This document shows, one piece after another, positions 13,973-19,243 of a stretch of 19,243 bases of DNA. The first letter of the stretch is position 1. Each line of letters begins with the position of its first letter. The DNA comes from a bacterium (GTDB taxonomy: Bacteria > Ratteibacteria > UBA8468). The notes beneath the pieces were generated by a model, which did not search any database, was not told where the DNA came from, and was given only the letters and a program-made list of their open reading frames with translations. The stretch covers positions 1-19,243 of the forward strand of contig DAOVGU010000015.1 of the NCBI GenBank assembly GCA_030672255.1, in the 5' to 3' direction. Position numbers and translations under genes: made by a program.

Positions 13973-15283
13973 ATGAAAGGAAAAACAGTCTTTAAAATTC
14001 TGGTAATTTCTATTATCCTTCTTGTCAATACAAACCTTCTTGCTGAAAAGTTAAGTTTAAAGGAAGCTATAGAGATTGCTCTTCAGAACAACTTAGAGGT
14101 TCATCAGGCAAAGGAAAAAATTGAGGAGGCAACAGCAAAGCAAAGAGAAGTGTTTACTTCTTTTCTTCCTGAATTGGGTAGTGCTTCGACATTTACCGAA
14201 CTTAGCGAAGAAGCTGAATTTTATGGAACGACAATTACCGGTGAGGAACTGTATGACCTTAATCTTAATTTAACCCAGCCTTTATTTACCGGAGGAAAAT
14301 TAACTGCTCTTTACCGGCAGGCGAAGGAGGGTTTAGCCGCTGCAGAAGAAAATTACCGTGGAACAGAAATTGACCTTATTTTCAAAGTAAAAGAGGCTTT
14401 TTACAATGTCTTAAAGACAGAGAGGATAAGTGAGGTGGGCAGAAAAGCGGTAGAGCAGATTAAAGCTCATCTGAAAGTAGTGGAGAATTTCTACAAAGCG
14501 GGAATGGTACCCAAGGTGGATCTGCTAAAAATAGAGGTAGAATTAGCCGAGGCCAAACAGAATTTGGTGGAGGCGGAAAATGGAGAGGAATTAGCCAAAA
14601 TTTCCTTCAATAACCTTTTAAACCGGGATCTATCTACCCCCGTAGAACTGGTTGATATCTCGAGTTACACCCCCACCTATCTCCCCCTCCAGGGGGGAGG
14701 AGATAGGTGGGGGGGATTAGAGGACTCTATTGCAAAAGCATTTAGTCTGCGGCCAGAGCTAAGAGCGCAAGAGATAAATTTAAAAATAGCAAAAGAAGAC
14801 CTAAAAATTGCTAAAAGTGAATATTACCCTACAATTTCGCTTATCACCAATTATGATCATACCAAAGGCTCTGAAATTCCTATCGATAAATGGCAGAATA
14901 GTTGGAATATAGCAATTGCCTTTGAATTAGATATCTGGAACTGGGGAAGAACTAAGGAAAAGGTGAAACAGGCAAAAAGCGTAATTAACCAGAGTCAAGA
15001 TTCTTTATTTCTCCTTAAAAAGGGAATAGAATTAGAAATAAGAAATACTTTTCTAAATTTACAGAGCGCAGAAAAAAAAATATCTGTTACCGAGAAGGCT
15101 GTGGCTCAGAGCAAAGAAAATCTTCGCATGACAGAACTGAGGTTCAAGGAGGGAATGGCAACAAGCACCGATGTCCTGGATGCAACAACTCTGTGGAGTC
15201 AAGCAGAAACCAATTACTATCGGGCTCTGTATGACTGCTACCTGACAGAGGCAGTACTGAAGAGAGCTATGGGAGAAAAATGA
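13973..15283 (+). CDS. TolC-family outer-membrane efflux protein
   Basis: A 436-residue outer-membrane channel protein. It begins with a signal peptide (MKGKTVFKILVISIILL, cleavage after LLA near residue 24) and the typical LSLKEAIEIALQNNLEV. The two homologous halves each show the OEP pattern: LNLTQPLFTGGKL with long helices, then LRPELRAQEINLKIAKEDLKIAKSEYYPTISL and EGMATSTDVLDA. It would form a trimeric channel for the adaptor and RND pump encoded next. Residues 233-247 are encoded by a strong palindrome and form an insertion (TPTYLPLQGGGDRWGG) between the halves that the family does not need. The stop overlaps the adaptor start as ATGA. Confidence 0.93.
   Translation: MKGKTVFKILVISIILLVNTNLLAEKLSLKEAIEIALQNNLEVHQAKEKIEEATAKQREVFTSFLPELGSASTFTELSEEAEFYGTTITGEELYDLNLNLTQPLFTGGKLTALYRQAKEGLAAAEENYRGTEIDLIFKVKEAFYNVLKTERISEVGRKAVEQIKAHLKVVENFYKAGMVPKVDLLKIEVELAEAKQNLVEAENGEELAKISFNNLLNRDLSTPVELVDISSYTPTYLPLQGGGDRWGGLEDSIAKAFSLRPELRAQEINLKIAKEDLKIAKSEYYPTISLITNYDHTKGSEIPIDKWQNSWNIAIAFELDIWNWGRTKEKVKQAKSVINQSQDSLFLLKKGIELEIRNTFLNLQSAEKKISVTEKAVAQSKENLRMTELRFKEGMATSTDVLDATTLWSQAETNYYRALYDCYLTEAVLKRAMGEK
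14670..14713. repeat. Palindromic repeat inserted in the TolC-like coding frame
   Basis: The arms CCCCCACCTATCTCC (14670-14684) and GGAGATAGGTGGGGG (14699-14713) form a perfect 15-bp stem; the 14-base interior can pair a little further (CCC/GGG). Composition is far from the surrounding A-rich gene. It keeps the reading frame open and contributes about 15-17 residues. Confidence 0.85.
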
Positions 15284-16434
15284 AAAAACATAAGATTACC
15301 ATAACCCTGATTTTTATAGTTGTGATTGTATTCATTTTTGTTCGGATTAAAGGGGTGAAAAGTAGAAAACCTGTCCCGAGCATCTCAGAGATTCAAAAAG
15401 CAGAAGGGATACCTGTAAAAACATTAAAAGCAGTTAGAGGAAGACTTCAACCAACAATTTCTGAAAGTGGAACCGTTCAGGGCTGGAAGGAAGTTGCCAT
15501 TATGTCCGATTTGACAGAAAGAATTATTGCAGTGAATGCCGATGTTGGTGACTTAGTTCAGAAGGGACAGCTCCTCATCCAGTTAAAACGGGATGAAATG
15601 AAGACTCAAGTGAGCCAGGCAGAAGCTGCCTATCAGGTGGTTCTTGATTCAGCCTCAGAAATTAAAGCAAATCTCAAAAATATTAAAAGCAAATACCTTC
15701 GAATGAAGAAACTTTTTGAGCAGGAAGTAATTACAAGACAGGAATGGGAAAATATCCAGACTGAGTTGGAGATTGTAGAGGCACAGAGACAGCGCATTGA
15801 TAGCCAGACCCAACAGGCAAAGGCAAATCTTGACTACGCTAAATTACAACTTTCAAACAGTTCAATTTATAGTCCAATCAAAGGCTATGTGACTTTCAGA
15901 CGCTGTGAGCCGGGAGAGTTTGCCACCCGGCCGATGGGTATGGAAAGCGACATCCTGATGAGGATTGTCAATATAGAACGCGTTGAGATTGAGACTGAAA
16001 TATCGGAAGAAAATATTACGCATATTTATCCTGGGCAGAAGGTAGCGGTTAAGGTTGATGCTTTAAGAGGGAAAGAATACGTTGGCAAGGTGACTGAGAT
16101 TAACAAAGCTGCTGACCCTAACAGTCATGCTTTTCGTGTAAAGGTAAGGCTTAATAATCCAAAAAGGAAATTGAAACCGGGTATGTTTGCTCGTTTAAAT
16201 TTTCTGCTAAAGAGCCATGAAGGTATAATTGTGCCGCGGGAGGCTTTAGTATCCAGAGAAGGGACAGACTATCTATTTATTGCTGAAAACAACAGAGCAA
16301 AACTGCGTCCTGTAGAGATAGGTCTAATTCTTGATTCCAGGGTTCTTATTGCCAAAGGACTCTCAGAAGGAGAGAACTTTATCATCTCAGGGCAGACAAG
16401 CCTTAAAAACGGAGATAAAATTATTATCAAATGA
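15280..16434 (+). CDS. RND efflux periplasmic adaptor (HlyD/AcrA membrane-fusion family)
   Basis: A 384-residue adaptor linking an RND pump to TolC. One N-terminal membrane anchor (ITITLIFIVVIVFIFV) is uncleaved and there is no lipobox. A lipoyl-type half motif VGDLVQKGQLLIQLKRDE lies at about 89-106, then a coiled-coil hairpin at about 107-185, the second lipoyl half IYSPIKGYVTFRRCEPGEF, and beta-barrel and membrane-proximal domains to the end (GLSEGENFIISGQTSLKNGDKI). The ATG overlaps the tolC-like stop and is preceded by GGGAG. About 130 bases full of hairpins separate it from the RND gene. The substrate cannot be told from sequence. Confidence 0.93.
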   Translation: MKKHKITITLIFIVVIVFIFVRIKGVKSRKPVPSISEIQKAEGIPVKTLKAVRGRLQPTISESGTVQGWKEVAIMSDLTERIIAVNADVGDLVQKGQLLIQLKRDEMKTQVSQAEAAYQVVLDSASEIKANLKNIKSKYLRMKKLFEQEVITRQEWENIQTELEIVEAQRQRIDSQTQQAKANLDYAKLQLSNSSIYSPIKGYVTFRRCEPGEFATRPMGMESDILMRIVNIERVEIETEISEENITHIYPGQKVAVKVDALRGKEYVGKVTEINKAADPNSHAFRVKVRLNNPKRKLKPGMFARLNFLLKSHEGIIVPREALVSREGTDYLFIAENNRAKLRPVEIGLILDSRVLIAKGLSEGENFIISGQTSLKNGDKIIIK

Positions 16435-16438
16435 AAAA

Positions 16439-16518
16439 GCCGAGTAAACTCGGCAACTACCAGTCGAGCAAGCTCGACCACTACATCTTTGTTTATGTAG
16501 TGGCCAACCTTGGTTGGC
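16439..16518. repeat. Cluster of four adjoining hairpins with GTAG heads
   Basis: Four stem-loops cover nearly every base: GCCGAG/CTCGGC (16439-16454), GTCGAGC/GCTCGAC (16463-16478), CACTACAT/ATGTAGTG (16479-16502), and GCCAACC/GGTTGGC (16503-16518). Read outward, GGTAGT or GTAGTG precedes stems 1 and 2 on the minus strand and stem 4 on the plus strand, the same head-plus-stem layout as the REP units beside the RAYT. It lies in the adaptor-RND gap of the efflux operon. Confidence 0.85.
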
Positions 16519-16541
16519 TGTTATAAAAGAAGTTTTATACT
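16514..16541 (+). promoter_or_regulatory. Possible internal promoter for the RND gene
   Basis: TTGGCT (16514-16519), 16-base spacer, TATACT (16536-16541). The -35 box falls in the last hairpin of the repeat cluster. It would give a short leader before the ATG at 16562. Moderate match only. Confidence 0.35.
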
Positions 16542-16561
16542 TTACTTTAAAAAAGTACATA

Positions 16562-19243
16562 ATGTTTTTAGTAAATACCTCCATCCGTAGACCGGTTCTG
16601 ACTACAACGCTGATCCTTATGGTAGCGGTTTTAGGTATGTTTTCCCTCTCCAAACTTCCGGTTGAACTTTTCCCTCCTGTTGAATTTCCGATTGTGACCA
16701 TTTCCACTATTTATCCGGGAGCAGGGTCTGAGGAAATCGAAACATTGGTCTCCAGGCCGATTGAGGAGGCAGTGGGAACGGTTAAGGGAATTAAGAATAT
16801 TGAATCCAGTTCGCAGGATGGAATTTCTCTGGTTATGGCTGAATTCCATATGGGTACTGATGTTGATGTAGCAGCAGCCGACATTAGAGCTCAAATTAAC
16901 CAGGCCAAAGCTACGCTGCCGGAAGATGCAGAGGACCCGGTGGTAATCAAATTTGATATTGGTGCGATGCCGGTAATGGACCTGGCCGTTATGAGCAAGC
17001 GTCCTCTTGAAGATATATATCTAGCCTGCGATAAGATTATAAAAAAAGAGCTGGAAAAAATTCCTGAGGTGGGTTCGGTCAACATTGTTGGCGGCAAAGA
17101 AAGGGAAATCCTGGTGAAGCTGGACCGGGAGAAATTGCGGATGCACTCCGTTTCAATTCTGAATGTAATTGAGGCTATCTCCCGGGCAAATCTCGACGTA
17201 CCAAGCGGCCACATCACCCAGGAACGTTCTGAGTATACGTTGCGCTTAACGGGTAAATTCCAAACCCTGAACGAATTGCGTAACCTCAAGGTTACAGGCT
17301 ATAGCGACTCTACCATTCCTCTGGCAAATATCGGAGAGGTTGAGGACAGTTTCAAAGAAACGCGGGAACGGGCACGTTACAACAAGGAACCGGTTGTAGG
17401 CATTTCCATCCAGAAAAGGTCTGAGGCCAACGCAGTTAAACTTTCCGAAAAGGTAAGAAAAACCATTGTCGGGTTAAAGAACAGGTTGCCTGACTATAAA
17501 ATTGAAGTGGTAACTGACCGCGCAACCTTCATCAAAGGCTCTGTATCTGAAGTAAAAAACAATATCGCCGTTGGCATAATATTGACCGCTCTTGCCTTAT
17601 TTCTCTTTCTCCATAGTTTCAGGGGGACGATTATTGTAGCTGTTGTTATGCCGATTGCGATCATCAGTACTTTTATTCCCCTGCTTGCTTCCGGGTTTAC
17701 AATTAACTTTATGTCCCTGATGGGTATCGCTATCTCCGTGGGTATTCTGGTCAACAATTCCATTCTTGTCCTGGAGAGTACACATCGTTATCTTGAACTG
17801 GGCAAAGATGCCAAAACCTCAGCATCTACAGGAACATCCGAAATTGCTATCGCCGTCTTTTCCTCTACAATAACCAATATTGTCGTATTTTTACCAATCG
17901 CCTTTATGAGCGGAATTGTCGGTCAGTTTTTCCGGCAGTTTGCGCTCACCATTGCCTTCGCTACGTTGTTTTCTCTTCTTATATCATTTACCCTTACGCC
18001 GATGATGGCTTCGGTGATGCTGCGGGCTACCGGAAACAAACAGAATAAGTCCGGGCTCTTAGCGAATTTCTTTGCTCGCTGGGACAGTCTGTTTGTGCGA
18101 TTCCGGGAAGGTTACCGGAGGTTGCTTCTCTGGGGTTTGAAAAGACGAGCGGTAATGCTGCTGTCTGCAGGTGCTCTCTTTATCGCAACTCTCCTTCTGC
18201 TTCCTCTGATTGGTTTTGAGATGATGCCCCAGACCGACGAAGGGTACTTCACCGTTGATGCAGAATTGCCGGTAGGCGCCACACTTTCTCAGACCGACCA
18301 GACAATGAAGCAGATTGAGCAGACTGTTTCCCGCATCCCGGAAGTGAAAGGTCTCTACACTACGGTTGGTAAAATTTCTGGAATGTTCAGCGGTTCTACC
18401 GGTGTGAACAGAGGGCAATTAAAGGCAGAGTTAATTGAGCGGAGAAAACGGAAACGTAGCACGCAGGAGGTTGTGGAAGCTTTGCGCTATCAACTGGCTA
18501 AAATTCCCGGAATTACCACTCTGACCATTAAAGCGACAAGCGGTATGGAAGAAGGGGAAGGTGAAGCCCCGATTCAGATACAAATTACCGGGGAGAATCT
18601 CGCAGAACTTCATAAGCTCGCCCGGAGGGTTAAGCAAAAAACGGAAGAAACACCCGGGACAGTTGATGTTGACCTTGATTGGCGTATCGGAAAACCGGAA
18701 TTGATCGTACAGCCCGACCGTGAGAAGATGGCTAAATTGGGCATTACCGTTGCTCAGATGGCACAGGTCCTACGCAGCAGTTTTGAAGGAGAACTTGCCG
18801 GCACATACAGCGAGGGGGGTGAGAACTATGATATCAGGATACAGTTGGGCCTTAAGGATCGAGCGAATCTGACCGATGTTGGTGAGATTATGCTTACAAC
18901 CTCTCAGGGTAAATTAATTTCTCTTTCTGGAGTGGCGCAAATTTCCCGGGTTGTTGGTCCTACAAGAATTGGTCGCAAAAACTATCAAAGGATGATTAAG
19001 GTATCTTCCTTTATCGGTCGTGAAAGTCTGGGAAAGGTTGTGCAGGAAATTAAACACAGCATCAAGGATATTTCTCTGCCTGCCGGTTACAGTATTCATT
19101 ACGGCGGTGAAGTTGAATGGATGGAGGAAAGTTTTCGTGACCTTTATATCGCTCTAACTCTCGCCGTTGTTCTCACCTATTTAATCCTTGCCGGAATTCT
19201 GGAATCATTCCTGCAACCTTTTATCATTATGTTTACATTGCCT
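16562..19243 (+). CDS. RND efflux permease (AcrB/HAE-like), 3' end beyond the window
   Basis: 894 residues are visible in one open frame to the window edge; RND pumps have about 1020-1050. The start MFLVNTSIRRPVLTTTLILM and LPVELFPPVEFPIVTISTIYPGA are typical of HAE-like permeases, followed by the porter domain (EEAVGTVKGIKNIESSSQDG), TM segments 2-6 at about 335-480, and the second porter half from about 545. TM7-8 begin near 845. In TM4 the pair that carries proton-relay Asp407-Asp408 in AcrB is Asn398-Asn399 (GILVNNSILVLE). TM10-11 relay residues are outside the window. No Shine-Dalgarno precedes the ATG. Hydrophobic drugs, lipids or other amphiphiles are possible substrates; heavy-metal signatures are not seen. 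Confidence 0.93.
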   Translation, partial: MFLVNTSIRRPVLTTTLILMVAVLGMFSLSKLPVELFPPVEFPIVTISTIYPGAGSEEIETLVSRPIEEAVGTVKGIKNIESSSQDGISLVMAEFHMGTDVDVAAADIRAQINQAKATLPEDAEDPVVIKFDIGAMPVMDLAVMSKRPLEDIYLACDKIIKKELEKIPEVGSVNIVGGKEREILVKLDREKLRMHSVSILNVIEAISRANLDVPSGHITQERSEYTLRLTGKFQTLNELRNLKVTGYSDSTIPLANIGEVEDSFKETRERARYNKEPVVGISIQKRSEANAVKLSEKVRKTIVGLKNRLPDYKIEVVTDRATFIKGSVSEVKNNIAVGIILTALALFLFLHSFRGTIIVAVVMPIAIISTFIPLLASGFTINFMSLMGIAISVGILVNNSILVLESTHRYLELGKDAKTSASTGTSEIAIAVFSSTITNIVVFLPIAFMSGIVGQFFRQFALTIAFATLFSLLISFTLTPMMASVMLRATGNKQNKSGLLANFFARWDSLFVRFREGYRRLLLWGLKRRAVMLLSAGALFIATLLLLPLIGFEMMPQTDEGYFTVDAELPVGATLSQTDQTMKQIEQTVSRIPEVKGLYTTVGKISGMFSGSTGVNRGQLKAELIERRKRKRSTQEVVEALRYQLAKIPGITTLTIKATSGMEEGEGEAPIQIQITGENLAELHKLARRVKQKTEETPGTVDVDLDWRIGKPELIVQPDREKMAKLGITVAQMAQVLRSSFEGELAGTYSEGGENYDIRIQLGLKDRANLTDVGEIMLTTSQGKLISLSGVAQISRVVGPTRIGRKNYQRMIKVSSFIGRESLGKVVQEIKHSIKDISLPAGYSIHYGGEVEWMEESFRDLYIALTLAVVLTYLILAGILESFLQPFIIMFTLP

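Noticed and set aside
16439..16518. CRISPR array
   Set aside because: Only hairpins of differing sequence are present; there is no constant repeat with regular spacers and no cas gene.
16269..16894. Minus-strand open frames of 70-106 residues across the adaptor end and RND start
   Set aside because: Antisense to well-supported genes and running through the hairpin cluster.

Overview
This window is bacterial chromosome of moderate to low GC from a Gram-negative-type cell: it carries a TolC / membrane-fusion / RND efflux set and several proteins with Sec signal peptides. Two-[4Fe-4S] DUF362 ferredoxin-type proteins are common in anaerobes. The mixture of housekeeping genes, short palindromic repeats and poorly known secreted proteins resembles uncultured candidate phyla, but nothing seen here fixes a taxon.

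Layout. Positions 1-288 (+) hold the end of a cold-shock protein gene and a tRNA-Ile(GAT). From 375 back to 13877 every recognised gene is on the minus strand. Read in transcription order from the right, the first set is a short omega-like gene (rpoZ), a TPR-SPOR envelope protein, a CAAX-type membrane protease and purD, joined by 1-4 base overlaps. Next come rpsO and pnp, which overlap by ATGA and have their own promoter. After these are a beta-CASP metallo-beta-lactamase nuclease and a small DUF2442 protein with a chimeric N-terminus. Further left are a secreted protein with a CBM9-like C-terminus, a REP-associated Y1/HUH transposase (RAYT), and a two-gene unit of an EF-hand membrane protein plus a DUF362 ferredoxin protein. 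From 13973 to the right edge (+) lies a three-gene efflux operon: TolC-like outer-membrane protein, HlyD/AcrA-like adaptor, and an RND permease cut off by the window end. Its promoter and the rpoZ promoter are back to back with overlapping -35 boxes.

The most interesting material is the palindromic repeats. Hairpins preceded by a GTAG head flank the RAYT on both sides and recur as four adjoining stem-loops between the adaptor and RND genes. GTAG followed by a stem-loop is the layout RAYT proteins recognise in known REP systems, so this looks like a RAYT/REP system. The RAYT reading frame breaks at its C-terminus next to a T_TTA_AAG heptamer and continues in the -1 frame. A different, longer palindrome sits in frame inside the TolC-like gene, and a GTCATTGCGAG-type repeat lies in the longest gene-poor stretch (5853-6315).

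Other points of note: rpsO appears to be transcribed leaderless from a near-consensus promoter; the RND permease has Asn-Asn where RND proton pumps usually have Asp-Asp in TM4; and the DUF2442 gene looks like a deletion fusion with a lost DUF4160 partner.
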